This document shows positions 26,605 through 34,410 of a stretch of DNA of 64,000 nucleotides, in pieces. Within the stretch, counting starts at the first letter, position 1. Every line of letters begins with the position of its first letter. The stretch is taken from positions 1-64,000 of the forward strand of contig CAUQKV010000009.1 in the NCBI GenBank assembly GCA_963518845.1, read 5' to 3'. Under the pieces are notes generated by a model that was not told the DNA's origin, ran no database searches, and was given only the letters and a program-made list of their open reading frames with translations. The DNA comes from JABCPE02 sp963518845. GTDB taxonomy: Bacteria > Bacteroidota > Bacteroidia > Flavobacteriales > Weeksellaceae. The translations under genes and the position numbers were made by a program.

Positions 26605-27945
26605 TTAATTCTTAACTGCCACTTGTCCATTTGGGTTTTTGTCCAAAGTTGTCAGATTGATGTTCGGGAATTTCGCCACGAGGTCTTTGTTCCAGTTATT
26701 CCATTTCTGAATTAGTCTAAAAACCCAAAGCGTTCGGGCGTGTTTCCTCGGAAGCCTCGCACAAAGTATCGTCCATGCCTCCCGTTTATCAGATCCAGAA
26801 CCGCTCAAGTTTTTTCCACCAGGAACACCTGCACCCAACAGGGCTGGATCTACCCCCATAGAGAACAAAATCTCCGAGTTTCCTGCGCTGGCATCGGGCA
26901 GAAAATCACCACCAGCCTGTGTCTGCTTGATTTCCTCAATCTGAATTCCCTTTATCAGCTCTCCCGAGTTTTTGTCCCTAAAAAATGGAGAAATCAAACT
27001 TTTTCCGCTTCCTTTATTCCCCGTCATCTCTTTGTCTATGCTGTTTACCAGCTCTTCTCTGTATCTGTTTTTCAGCTCACTGTCGAACTTCGCCCACTCA
27101 TCCTTTCCGTATCTATGAATGAAGAAATCATCAGCGATATGAATCATATATTTAAAATTAAACTGCTGCTCAAACATTCGTTTTTTCAACTCTGGAACGG
27201 ACAGAACTACATCCATCCAGCCGTTTTTGAACGAAGAATGCCAGCCGACCGATGGATAAACTTTCTCTATCATCAAGGTATTCACAATCGGAACAATGAA
27301 TTTGCTGATTTTCTTCGCCTTGCAGTAGTCTTTAATTTCCTGCATGGACAAATTCTGCCCGAAGCATCGCACCTTTATGGTATCTTTTTCGTTAATATCC
27401 GTTTCGCCCCACGCAGAATTGATGTAGATATTTTCTATCATGCCGTTTTTTGGCTTTTCAAACCTACAGAACCCCGCCTGTTGTCTTGATACAGAAATAA
27501 TTTTTTCGCCGTTTGGACTCAGCAGAAATTCTGGGAAAGCAATACCGAAGCACTCAAAATCCGCCACCAAATCGCTCAATACCAATTCAAACTGCGTTCT
27601 ATCAAAAAAATCATAGATATCTGGCTCACTGCTTGGGATTTTTTCCCTAAACTCTGCGTCGCCCTCGGTTTCTATCAATTCAAAAACCTTCAGCCCCAGC
27701 CCATAATGAGCCGAAGTAAGCACCTCCAATCCGCCCAAAGCAGCGCCCACCATCGCCACTTTTTCCATCAGGCGTTTAGGATATTGGTTATCATCGCCCC
27801 AGTTGCACCAGTTATTGGAATCCGTAGCCGATGCGTTTATTTTCGCAACGCTGTGAGGTTCTGCGCTGGCGCCTTTGGCAGCACCGCTAAAACTCACCAC
27901 AGAATTACCCCCTACTATATAGGTATCATTGTCTATTTTCTGCAT
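26605..27945 (-). CDS. Phage portal protein
   Basis: 446 residues, a usual portal size. It contains NWGDDNQYPKRLMEKV near residue 46-61, a long helical mid region, and near residue 365-400 the segment GVDPALLGAG...SGSGSDKREAW, typical of Bacteroidetes siphophage portals. The portal forms the dodecameric ring at the capsid vertex for DNA passage. Gene order (terminases, methylase, portal, connector) supports this. Confidence 0.82.
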   Translation of the reverse strand: MQKIDNDTYIVGGNSVVSFSGAAKGASAEPHSVAKINASATDSNNWCNWGDDNQYPKRLMEKVAMVGAALGGLEVLTSAHYGLGLKVFELIETEGDAEFREKIPSSEPDIYDFFDRTQFELVLSDLVADFECFGIAFPEFLLSPNGEKIISVSRQQAGFCRFEKPKNGMIENIYINSAWGETDINEKDTIKVRCFGQNLSMQEIKDYCKAKKISKFIVPIVNTLMIEKVYPSVGWHSSFKNGWMDVVLSVPELKKRMFEQQFNFKYMIHIADDFFIHRYGKDEWAKFDSELKNRYREELVNSIDKEMTGNKGSGKSLISPFFRDKNSGELIKGIQIEEIKQTQAGGDFLPDASAGNSEILFSMGVDPALLGAGVPGGKNLSGSGSDKREAWTILCARLPRKHARTLWVFRLIQKWNNWNKDLVAKFPNINLTTLDKNPNGQVAVKN

Positions 27946-28023
27946 TTTTATTTATTTTTTTTACAAAAATAAAGCCTAAACACCCCAAATAACAGGACAT
28001 AAAAAAGCTCTATTATTTTCTTT

Positions 28024-28842
28024 TTACTCTATAACATCAGCAATAATGGTCATTCCCTCTCCATGTATTCTTTTCCATACATGCTCTGTGAAGAAATTAT
28101 CCATTTCTTTATCTGTCATTTTTTTCTCTCCAGAAACATGGCGGTAAAGCCCGTTTTTAAACTCTATTTTTTCTTTTTCCTCCAAAGTATAGTCATTATA
28201 ACAGAGTTTTTTCATCCCGCCGTCTACTCCATAATCTAAAATATTAAAAGCAATAGGAAACTTACCCTTTAAGCCTTCCCAAGACATGCTTGGAGTAATA
28301 AACAAAGCCTTCGCATTATAATAGATACCCATATTTTCCCTGAATATACTTCCGCTTGAAGCTTGCCAGATATCCATTTTGTTAAACCCTGCTATCACAC
28401 TGGCATTGAGTTCATAAGCACACCGATAATAGAACAACTGCACAGCATCATTCGTAGGATAGGTTTCTCTGGCGTGTCCAGTTGTCACCTTGATATAAGG
28501 CGGGTTGGTAAAAATGATTAAACGCCGCAACTGGGCAGCTTCAAACAAAGCATGAGGCAGATGATTAATGTTTTTATCATTTAAAAAATCAAACTGCCAC
28601 GCAGGAATGCCTTTGCTTCTCAAAATCTCTACATCCTCCGCTTCCAGCGTAGTGCCGTATTTTTCACATCCTTCGGGCAGGGCTTCCAACAAAGCCCCCT
28701 CCCCAGCAGCAGGATCATAAAAAACATATTTTTCAATTGGTTTATTTAAGGTCTTTTTCAAATATTCTACCGCTAAATTCGCCCACTCCTTTGGAGTATA
28801 ATAAGCTCCTGTTTTATGTTTTCTTTCTTTTGTAAGCTCCAT
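28024..28842 (-). CDS. Phage DNA N6-adenine methyltransferase (orphan)
   Basis: 272 residues. It has TGAYYTP (11-17), the SAM-binding DPAAGEG (43-49) and the catalytic NPPY (113-116). The order SAM motif before NPPY and the short C-terminal region fit a gamma-type or Eco57I-like adenine methylase without a nuclease domain. No restriction enzyme is next to it, so it probably protects phage DNA from host restriction. It lies in the late operon between terminase and portal and follows a 107-aa gene after 12 bases. Confidence 0.85.
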   Translation of the reverse strand: MELTKERKHKTGAYYTPKEWANLAVEYLKKTLNKPIEKYVFYDPAAGEGALLEALPEGCEKYGTTLEAEDVEILRSKGIPAWQFDFLNDKNINHLPHALFEAAQLRRLIIFTNPPYIKVTTGHARETYPTNDAVQLFYYRCAYELNASVIAGFNKMDIWQASSGSIFRENMGIYYNAKALFITPSMSWEGLKGKFPIAFNILDYGVDGGMKKLCYNDYTLEEKEKIEFKNGLYRHVSGEKKMTDKEMDNFFTEHVWKRIHGEGMTIIADVIE

Positions 28843-28854
28843 GTTTTATCAATA

Positions 28855-29178
28855 TTAAAAAACCACCTTTTTGCCGTTAAATTCCTCGATGAAAATAATA
28901 TGTATTTTCTTTATTTCGCCGTTTTTTAGTTTGATATTCCTAGTGCGATTTTCCCAATGGTTAGGATTTTTAAAGGGCGTTTCATCCGCCAGCCTTACCG
29001 CCCCTTTTTTCGCAGGAGGACGAAGCAGAACAGCATCCTCGTAACTTATCAATTTTCCCCCCGTTTTATTTTGCAGGTTAAAACTTCTAATTTTTAGAGA
29101 AAAAGGAACAGGATTTTTGCGGGCGTCTACTTTTTTCATTTCCGTGAGAACATCAGATAAAAACAGCGTTTTTTCCAT
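28855..29178 (-). CDS. Hypothetical phage protein beside methylase, 107 aa
   Basis: 107 residues from the ATG at 29178. The first helix reads LSDVLTEMKKVDARKNPVPF, and the rest is beta-rich and basic (NRTRNIKLKNGEIKKIHIIF). It looks like a small morphogenesis or DNA-binding protein, but no family is recognised. The 250 bases upstream (29203-29429) hold no gene; a TA-rich box GATATTTG just before the start may be a weak promoter. Confidence 0.55.
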   Translation of the reverse strand: MEKTLFLSDVLTEMKKVDARKNPVPFSLKIRSFNLQNKTGGKLISYEDAVLLRPPAKKGAVRLADETPFKNPNHWENRTRNIKLKNGEIKKIHIIFIEEFNGKKVVF

Positions 29179-29422
29179 GGCGCAAATATCAAACAACACC
29201 ACGGAAACATAAAAGACACACTAAAAAACACGAAAAAACAAGGCTCTTTCTCAAAATTTTGAAACTAATCATTTGTTTATCAATCCCTTAACCTATGAAA
29301 TTTTTGTTTTTTTCTCAAAATGTGCAAAAGCCCCCACGAGCCGCCTTAGTTTTTTCTACAATTGCAGTTTTATTTTTTACCGAAATATGAAAGGGACTTC
29401 CCCGAAATGCTGGAAAGGCAAA

Positions 29423-29452
29423 AACAAAAAATCTCCTCGGAATGAGGAGACT
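29423..29452 (-). terminator. Terminator after terminase genes
   Basis: AATCTCCTC...GAGGAGACT hairpin about ten bases past the large-terminase stop, with a run of six Ts in the leftward direction. Confidence 0.82.
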
Positions 29453-29461
29453 CTATAGGTT

Positions 29462-30994
29462 TTAAATGTTGGTAATAATAAAGGAATCAGAGTAATCGTA
29501 ATCCAAAAGATAGCTAAACTGCCAAAACAAACAATAATCCAGCGTATCCGAAAAGTGAGTGGCGTGTTCTTGTGGAATTGTACTGCTTCGCTCCGAGGAT
29601 TTGTCTTTCTTAAAAGCATCATCACTTGTCAGCGGTGCATTCTCCATTGATATTATCAAGTTTGGACACTGGTTTTCATTTATCCTAACAATAGGAAGCC
29701 GAGGATTCTGCTCGGAAAGAATTTCGTTAATCAATCTGAATTTCTGTATATGCTCGGGATTATTCGTGTTCGGTGTCTGGTTAATCACTATCCAGCCAGC
29801 CGAACGGAGCGCATTCTCTACATCTTCTGCCAATGTAGTCTTGGAATTTGCCTCAGACTTGTAACCAGAGCGGTCATGATACAGATGCACTACATTACAG
29901 CTGGATTGGTGGTGTTTATAGTAGTCGATGAACTGCTTAACCATATCGGAAAGTTTATCAGGGTTCTTCGCAAAGAACTCCTTAATGAATCTTATCTCTC
30001 CTTGACTTTCTAAATGCTGCGACACTGTCCCGCAGTTAATTCTTCCACCAAAATCCAAATTGAATTGTAACGGAACACCACGCACCAGGTCAGTGTCATA
30101 CTTACTGCTCGGCACATAGTTTTCTGTCAAATCCCCCAAAGCATCAATATCGTATTTATACTTATAATAATTCTTCTTGCTGAGCTGTGCATAGAAACCA
30201 TCTGCTATCTTCCCAGGGCGGATGTTCAGTATCTCTGCTTCAAACATAGTCTTTGAAAGCGCCTCTCTTCTCATCTTCTCTATCCAGCCAGACTCTAGGT
30301 TGTGGATATTTACTTTCGAAGATGCTTTGATAAAGGTATACTCTTTTGGGTTTTCCATTGCCATTTTCTCCCTATTAGTGAACCATTCCCCCTTCTTGGT
30401 CATCGCCACAGAAGAAACGAATATCTCGGCATGAAGCATAGATTTACCTTTGAATATTTCCTTCTTGGCTCTATTCGTCGTCAAAACATTATTGAATAAT
30501 CGGTCATAAGTCAGCAATGCTGCCTCATCTCCTATAATCCAGTAGGAGTTAAGCCCCCTTCCTGAATTGGGATTGTCCAGCGAAACCATTATCGCAATGG
30601 CTCCATTTCTGAAATGAATTACATTATTCCAGCTGTCAGGCGCTTGGAATGGTCGCTCGAAGCCCATAGATACCCCGCTCCTGCCTACTACATAATCATA
30701 CCCCTCCCATAGTCCGAACATCTCTAGTCCCTCCTTGGTAGATGGCAGGGTTCTGGTCTTTATCTGCACAAAAGATTCCCCCACAATCACACCAGTAGAG
30801 CGTGGCATCTGCCTCACGGCTTCCTTTAAAAACCACCCCAAAACAGTAGACTTGCCCGACCCCCTCGCCGCTTCTATTGTGATATAAGGAATTTTATAGC
30901 GATGGTTTGCCAGAACAGCCGCCATCTGCATAGGATTGAGAAGAATCTCTTTCTGTGGCTTTATCAAGTTGCTAATCTCTCTATTCATCATCAT
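29462..30994 (-). CDS. terL: Terminase large subunit
   Basis: 510 residues. N-terminal ATPase with Walker A ARGSGKST (43-50) and Walker B IIGDEAA (Asp156, Glu157). C-terminal RNase H-like nuclease with acidic residues in NLDFGG (Asp314), YHDRSG (Asp374) and ATHFSDTLDY (near 490). It powers DNA packaging and cuts the concatemer. Three adjacent ATG codons (30994, 30991, 30988) are possible starts. It overlaps the small subunit by 14 bases. Confidence 0.95.
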   Translation of the reverse strand: MMMNREISNLIKPQKEILLNPMQMAAVLANHRYKIPYITIEAARGSGKSTVLGWFLKEAVRQMPRSTGVIVGESFVQIKTRTLPSTKEGLEMFGLWEGYDYVVGRSGVSMGFERPFQAPDSWNNVIHFRNGAIAIMVSLDNPNSGRGLNSYWIIGDEAALLTYDRLFNNVLTTNRAKKEIFKGKSMLHAEIFVSSVAMTKKGEWFTNREKMAMENPKEYTFIKASSKVNIHNLESGWIEKMRREALSKTMFEAEILNIRPGKIADGFYAQLSKKNYYKYKYDIDALGDLTENYVPSSKYDTDLVRGVPLQFNLDFGGRINCGTVSQHLESQGEIRFIKEFFAKNPDKLSDMVKQFIDYYKHHQSSCNVVHLYHDRSGYKSEANSKTTLAEDVENALRSAGWIVINQTPNTNNPEHIQKFRLINEILSEQNPRLPIVRINENQCPNLIISMENAPLTSDDAFKKDKSSERSSTIPQEHATHFSDTLDYCLFWQFSYLLDYDYSDSFIITNI

Positions 30995-31553
30995 CTTCGT
31001 TTTCTTCTACTTCCCTAAATTCTGCATCCTCAATTTCTAAATTATTAAAATCTACCACACCATACGCAAACTCCTTATCCATCATCTTATAAATTCTTCT
31101 CGGCATTTTGATGTTATACTCATGCGCCTGTATCTTATTAGGGTCTATCTGGTTTTCGTTTTCATCAAAATTAAATAGCTCCCTGTATTCTTTCAACGCC
31201 TTAACTGCAAGGTCTCCATTACCAGCCTTTACAGCCTTCTGGTATTCATTCCAGAAAGCCTCTTTCAGCACCTGCCGTTCCGCCGCCAATGTAGTAGCAT
31301 CCAGCTCGCCAAAAATCTGCATGGACATATTATACTCACGATACGCCGAAGCTTGAGAAATCCCGTGGTCTCTCATTAGTATCTGAATTACTTGATAAGT
31401 AGAGTATTTGTTGTTCAATCTCAGTGACCATGCGTGGCTCATCCGCTTTTTCTTCTCTGCCTCACGCTCGGTCAGTTCCACTGAACTCTCATCTAGGTAA
31501 CTCGCCTTTATACGCTGAAAACTGCTGTCTTTCTTGAATTTTGACAATTCCAT
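30981..31553 (-). CDS. terS: Terminase small subunit (putative)
   Basis: 190 residues directly upstream of and overlapping terL. An HTH-like region lies near residues 45-85 (YSTYQVIQILMRDHGISQASAYREYN). A helical oligomerisation region (90-135) and an acidic C-terminus (EDAEFREVEENEDDDE) follow. This is the standard layout of small terminases, which recognise the packaging site. Assignment is by architecture and position, not by clear sequence match. Confidence 0.8.
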   Translation of the reverse strand: MELSKFKKDSSFQRIKASYLDESSVELTEREAEKKKRMSHAWSLRLNNKYSTYQVIQILMRDHGISQASAYREYNMSMQIFGELDATTLAAERQVLKEAFWNEYQKAVKAGNGDLAVKALKEYRELFNFDENENQIDPNKIQAHEYNIKMPRRIYKMMDKEFAYGVVDFNNLEIEDAEFREVEENEDDDE

Positions 31554-31593
31554 GCCTCAAAGATAATTTTTAGGATTTTTTCTGTAAAAGACA

Positions 31594-31618
31594 CAAAAAA
31601 GCCCTGCAAATGCAGGGC
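31594..31618 (-). terminator. Terminator of DUF5053-like gene (cassette copy 1)
   Basis: GCCCTGCAAATGCAGGGC, a perfect palindrome followed by six As on the plus strand, that is Ts for leftward transcription. The same palindrome follows the related gene at 32797. Confidence 0.85.
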
Positions 31619-31656
31619 AGGTGTTAAAAAAAGCAAATTTCTATGAAATTTGTATT

Positions 31657-31908
31657 TTATGCTTGAAAATTATCAGCAGCCTTTCTCAATCTTTCAGCAA
31701 GGTCGTATAATGCTCCCTTGAACTGCTCACTTTCCTCTGGGGTAAATCCACCTTTTCCTCCGTTCCCATCTATTTCAGAAAGTTTATTATATATCCATGA
31801 TGCCGATTTCCCGAAATAATTCTTGGAAATCTTGCCCCAAGATACATCTACAATAATATCTTCTAACTGCTTTTTATAAGCCACTTTTTTACTAATTCCT
31901 ATTTCCAT
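31657..31908 (-). CDS. DUF5053-like small protein (cassette copy 1), 83 aa
   Basis: 83 residues, about half identical to the protein at 32797 (DIIVDVSWGKISKNYFGKSASWIYNKL; GFTPEE..QFKGALYDLAERLRKAAD). This resembles DUF5053, a small family common in Bacteroidetes phages and elements; function unknown. It has an HTH-like arrangement (SWGKISKNYFGKSASWIYNKL), so DNA binding is possible. Followed by the shared palindromic terminator and preceded by a short acidic gene that also has a counterpart in the second cassette. Confidence 0.72.
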   Translation of the reverse strand: MEIGISKKVAYKKQLEDIIVDVSWGKISKNYFGKSASWIYNKLSEIDGNGGKGGFTPEESEQFKGALYDLAERLRKAADNFQA

Positions 31909-31928
31909 ATCTTAATATTTTTAGATTA

Positions 31929-31952
31929 AAAACCGCCCGCTTTGGGCGGTTT
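31929..31952. terminator. Terminator between small genes
   Basis: AAACCGCCC and GGGCGGTTT with a short loop, directly after the stop of the 49-codon leftward gene. Confidence 0.82.
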
Positions 31953-31957
31953 ATTTT

Positions 31958-32107
31958 TTACTTTTCTTTTTCTTCCTCTTCTCCATCCATCATCTTTTCG
32001 AAAAGCTCCCTTGCATAAAACTCTAATTCTATTGAGGGATTGTGTTTTGATTTTAAGAAGTTTCTAATTGCTTCGATTAACTCCTTTTCTTTTTCTGTTA
32101 ACTTCAT
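31958..32107 (-). CDS. Small acidic protein (cassette copy 1), 49 aa
   Basis: Read from the ATG at 32107 (MKLTEKEKELIEAIRNFLKS). The longer reading from 32170 uses sequence before the promoter-like region and is less likely. The LIEAIRN motif and acidic tail (MMDGEEEEKEK) match the protein at 33093, so the two are probably copies of one gene. Function unknown. Confidence 0.55.
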   Translation of the reverse strand: MKLTEKEKELIEAIRNFLKSKHNPSIELEFYARELFEKMMDGEEEEKEK

Positions 32108-32192
32108 ATCTTTCGCTTTTTTTAACACCACAAAGATACTGTGAATTTTCACAATACGCAAGTTTTTCACTAACTTTTTTCATTTTTTATAC

Positions 32193-32217
32193 AAAAAAAG
32201 CCCCCTCTTTGGGGGCT
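32193..32217. terminator. Terminator after leader-controlled gene copy 1
   Basis: AGCCCCC and GGGGGCT flank a 5-base loop with an adjoining run of A. It lies four bases after the stop of the gene ending at 32221. Confidence 0.85.
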
Positions 32218-32220
32218 GTA

Positions 32221-32544
32221 TTATACTTCTGCTACTACTGCGAAACTTCTCCAGATGTCCTGCTCCATACTAATCAGAGCCGAATGAAAATCCACTCCTT
32301 TTCCGAAAAACGCCCGCTTTTTATCGAGCATAAATTGGATTTTCATTTCCTCGCCCTGCTTGACAGAATTTATTCTAAGATGTTTGGGTTTCGCTTCTGT
32401 ACAGAATGCCATAAACTCTTCAAAAGAATAATGCTGGAAATACTTCTTACACAATGAGAATAATTTCTCATTACTAAGCAGAGATTTTGTTCTACTTACT
32501 CGCTCTACTGGTGCAACTGCTGTTGCTTCTAATTGACTTAACAT
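32221..32544 (-). CDS. Leader-controlled small phage protein (copy 1), 107 aa
   Basis: 107 residues (MLSQLEATAVAPVERVSR...). Residues about 36-95 are clearly homologous to the protein at 44118: YSFEEF..FC....PKH..(I/L)N...QG...KI.F.LDK.R.FFG.G..F..AL....QD. The gene stands alone between its own promoter, a 145-nt structured leader and a terminator. Codons 1-4 (ATGTTAAGTCAAT) are complementary to leader segment A'. The function is unknown; a small RNA- or DNA-binding accessory or anti-defence protein that controls its own leader is one possibility. It lies inside the duplicated small-gene cassette region. Confidence 0.72.
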   Translation of the reverse strand: MLSQLEATAVAPVERVSRTKSLLSNEKLFSLCKKYFQHYSFEEFMAFCTEAKPKHLRINSVKQGEEMKIQFMLDKKRAFFGKGVDFHSALISMEQDIWRSFAVVAEV

Positions 32545-32690
32545 AACTTGTAAAAATTAAAAATCCGTGAGTGGGTGCTGTTAAGTCAATGGCTACGCCT
32601 ATGATTGTTATGCATTACTGCATAACTACACCTTCACGGAAAATTATAATTTATTTGCAAACTTTATACAAGTATTGCCATTGACTTAAC
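32545..32690 (-). ncRNA. Structured leader RNA L1 (candidate cis-regulator)
   Basis: Order along the transcript: A GTTAAGTCAATGGC (32690-32677), B CCGTGAAGGTG (32639-32629), 8-bp hairpin GTTATGCA/TGCATAAC (32626-32607), A' GCCATTGACTTAAC (32593-32580), B' CACCCACTCACGG (32577-32565), start codon (32544). A/A' is a perfect 14-bp pairing; B/B' pairs with a two-base bulge; the two interleave. A' also pairs with 11 nt (GTTAAGTCAAT) beginning at the G of the start codon. Either A sequesters A' and leaves the start free, or A' closes the start. Confidence 0.75.
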
Positions 32691-32694
32691 ACTG

Positions 32695-32724
32695 CAAAGA
32701 TAGATAAATTTTTATTTCGTGCAA
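32695..32724 (-). promoter_or_regulatory. Promoter of leader L1
   Basis: Minus strand: TTG (32724-32722), exactly 19 bases, TATCTTTG (32702-32695). This is a full match to the Bacteroidetes promoter form. Segment A with its GTG begins 2 nt after TTTG. Confidence 0.85.
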
Positions 32725-32743
32725 ATATTTTTTATAAAAAAAA

Positions 32744-32767
32744 TAAAAAGCCCTGCAAATGCAGGGC
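32744..32767 (-). terminator. Terminator of DUF5053-like gene (cassette copy 2)
   Basis: GCCCTGCAAATGCAGGGC, identical to the palindrome at 31601-31618, with an A run on the plus strand giving Ts for leftward transcription. Confidence 0.85.
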
Positions 32768-32796
32768 GGGTGTAATAAAAAATCAGTATATAAGAA

Positions 32797-33054
32797 CTAC
32801 TGAATATCGTAAGCAGCCTTTTTTATTCTTTCGGACAAATCCACCAAAGCTCCTTTTAAAATTTCTTTCTCCTCTGGAGTAAAATCCCCTTCTTCTCCAT
32901 TAAATCCTTTGCCGTTCATTTTTTTAGAAAGCCAAGAACGAGATTTTTTAAAATATTGTTCTGATATTTCCCCCCAAGATACTTCTACAATAATATCCCA
33001 AAGCTGCTGTTTCATTGTTATTCTTTCCTGTTGTTGTCTTGTTGTTGTTTCCAT
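32797..33054 (-). CDS. DUF5053-like small protein (cassette copy 2), 85 aa
   Basis: 85 residues, homologous to the protein at 31657 (DIIVEVSWGEISEQYFKKSRSWLSKKM; DFTPEEKEILKGALVDLSERIKKAA). Full length is kept from the ATG at 33054; an ATG at 33015 would start within the conserved region's edge. Flanked by the same terminator as the first copy, and preceded by the matching small acidic gene. Function unknown. Confidence 0.72.
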   Translation of the reverse strand: METTTRQQQERITMKQQLWDIIVEVSWGEISEQYFKKSRSWLSKKMNGKGFNGEEGDFTPEEKEILKGALVDLSERIKKAAYDIQ

Positions 33055-33070
33055 ATTTTGATATTTTGAT

Positions 33071-33090
33071 AAGCCCCCGAAGGGGCTTTT
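33071..33090 (-). terminator. Terminator after 59-aa gene
   Basis: AAGCCCC and GGGGCTT in a short hairpin next to the stop of the leftward 59-codon gene. Confidence 0.75.
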
Positions 33091-33092
33091 TG

Positions 33093-33272
33093 TTAATCTT
33101 TGGCTTCTTTCTCCTCTTCTTGATTTTCTTTGTAATCCAAATCCATCAATTCGTTGAGTAATTCTTGAATTTCAGCCGTTAGCATTCTTGCTCCATTAGG
33201 ATAGGCTTTTCTGTAATTTCGGATGGCTTCTATTAAAAACCATTCTTCTGATGTAATTTCTTTTGTTACCAT
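33093..33272 (-). CDS. Small acidic protein (cassette copy 2), 59 aa
   Basis: ATG at 33272 opens 59 codons (MVTKEITSEEWFLIEAIRNYRKAYP...) with an acidic helical tail (ENQEEEKEAKD). It shares LIEAIRN and the acidic end with the gene at 31958. Placed just upstream of the DUF5053-like gene in both cassettes. Function unknown. Confidence 0.55.
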   Translation of the reverse strand: MVTKEITSEEWFLIEAIRNYRKAYPNGARMLTAEIQELLNELMDLDYKENQEEEKEAKD

Positions 33273-33350
33273 ATCTCTGATTTTTTATTACGCAACAAAG
33301 ATAATCAACATTTTTTGATTATGCAAGTTTTTAATCAAATATTTTTGATT

Positions 33351-34052
33351 TTATTTTCCATTATTCAAAAATTTTTCGCATTCCATCAGTTCGTTTTCTT
33401 TTTCTTGGAGCTGTTCCCTTTTGAGGTTCAGCGTGTGCAGTCGGCTCTTATACTCTGGGTCTTCGGGAGCAGGCAGGGAGTTTTCCATTTTCTTAATGGT
33501 CTGTTTTCTCCTTGTAATCAGCGCCCTAAGATTGTCCCGATGCTTATAAATTTCCAGTTCACTCATCCCCTCGAAATCGGTTTCAGTCTCCAAAGGCATT
33601 ATTCTCTTATACTCTCTATAATGTTTCAGCACCTTTTGGCATTGGTCAAATTCTTTAAAACAATTCCAAATTTTCCACTGAAGCTCAAAGGCTTCGTCTT
33701 CATCTTTAGGATCAAGTTCTCCGAGCTGAATTTTAAGGGAGCAAGCCTCCATCCACAGCCCCCAGCGTCTGCGGAAAACCTTATGAAGCTCTACAGGATA
33801 ATCTGCAATAAAATCATTGAAGACTTTTCTCGGCGCTTCTGGTTTCGGATTTCCACTCCCTTGGTCTGCTGGTTTATCGGTTGGAATTTCAGCTGAAACT
33901 TTCGCTTCTGCAGGCTTATTCAATCGAGAAAATTCATATTTCAGCTTTGCAAAATTCTGCAGGGAAAACCTCCTGCAGGCTTCCGTTATCCGCTGGTTTC
34001 CGCCGTATGAAATATACTTTTCTAAAAGTTCCTGGTGCTCTTTTGCGTTCAT
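33351..34052 (-). CDS. Hypothetical phage protein with coiled coil, 233 aa
   Basis: 233 residues. An N-terminal helical domain starts KEHQELLEKYISYGGNQRITEACRRF, with an HTH-like part. A Pro/Lys-rich linker (45-75) follows, then a domain with W-rich VFRRRWGLWMEAC, and a C-terminal coiled coil (170-230). It lies 21 bases after the putative tail assembly gene. The position after tail tube and assembly genes suggests a morphogenesis role; the basic helical start would also fit nucleic-acid binding. Confidence 0.55.
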   Translation of the reverse strand: MNAKEHQELLEKYISYGGNQRITEACRRFSLQNFAKLKYEFSRLNKPAEAKVSAEIPTDKPADQGSGNPKPEAPRKVFNDFIADYPVELHKVFRRRWGLWMEACSLKIQLGELDPKDEDEAFELQWKIWNCFKEFDQCQKVLKHYREYKRIMPLETETDFEGMSELEIYKHRDNLRALITRRKQTIKKMENSLPAPEDPEYKSRLHTLNLKREQLQEKENELMECEKFLNNGK

Positions 34053-34073
34053 AATGATAAAAAACAGAAAGCA

Positions 34074-34397
34074 CTAGGCTTCCTGTTTCTTTTGTGATTT
34101 TGATTTATCTTCTGCTGTCTCCGTTCTCGTAAGGAGAATTTGCTCCAAAGCCTCTTGGATAATGCCAGCGTCTTCTGCCATATCCTGCCTTTCTTTGAGA
34201 GCTAAAAGGCTTTTAAGTTTCGTTTCCGACAATTTGGAAAGACCCTCTACAGCCTCTGGCACCAGCGAAAGCCACTGAGAGCCTCTTTGGAAAAAATCAA
34301 AAGCATCATCTGGAACATCTTCCACTACAAAATCACCACGAGAACTGATAATCCTTGTTCCAATCGGAACATTCAGTTTGAAATACTTTTTATCCAT
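34074..34397 (-). CDS. Hypothetical phage protein, 107 aa (possible tail assembly)
   Basis: 107 residues from the ATG at 34397 (a TTG three codons earlier is less likely). N-terminus beta-rich (KLNVPIGTRIISSRGDFVVEDVP), C-terminus helical and charged (LLALKERQDMAEDAG...KSQKKQEA). It lies directly after the tail-tube gene, where siphophages often encode tail assembly chaperones. No frameshift site was identified, so this role is tentative. Confidence 0.5.
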   Translation of the reverse strand: MDKKYFKLNVPIGTRIISSRGDFVVEDVPDDAFDFFQRGSQWLSLVPEAVEGLSKLSETKLKSLLALKERQDMAEDAGIIQEALEQILLTRTETAEDKSKSQKKQEA

Positions 34398-34410
34398 CTT
34401 TTCCAATTTT

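Noticed and set aside
26740..27489. A 249-codon open frame on the plus strand
   Set aside because: Fully antisense to the portal gene, with biased composition and no protein features; the portal reading has recognisable motifs.
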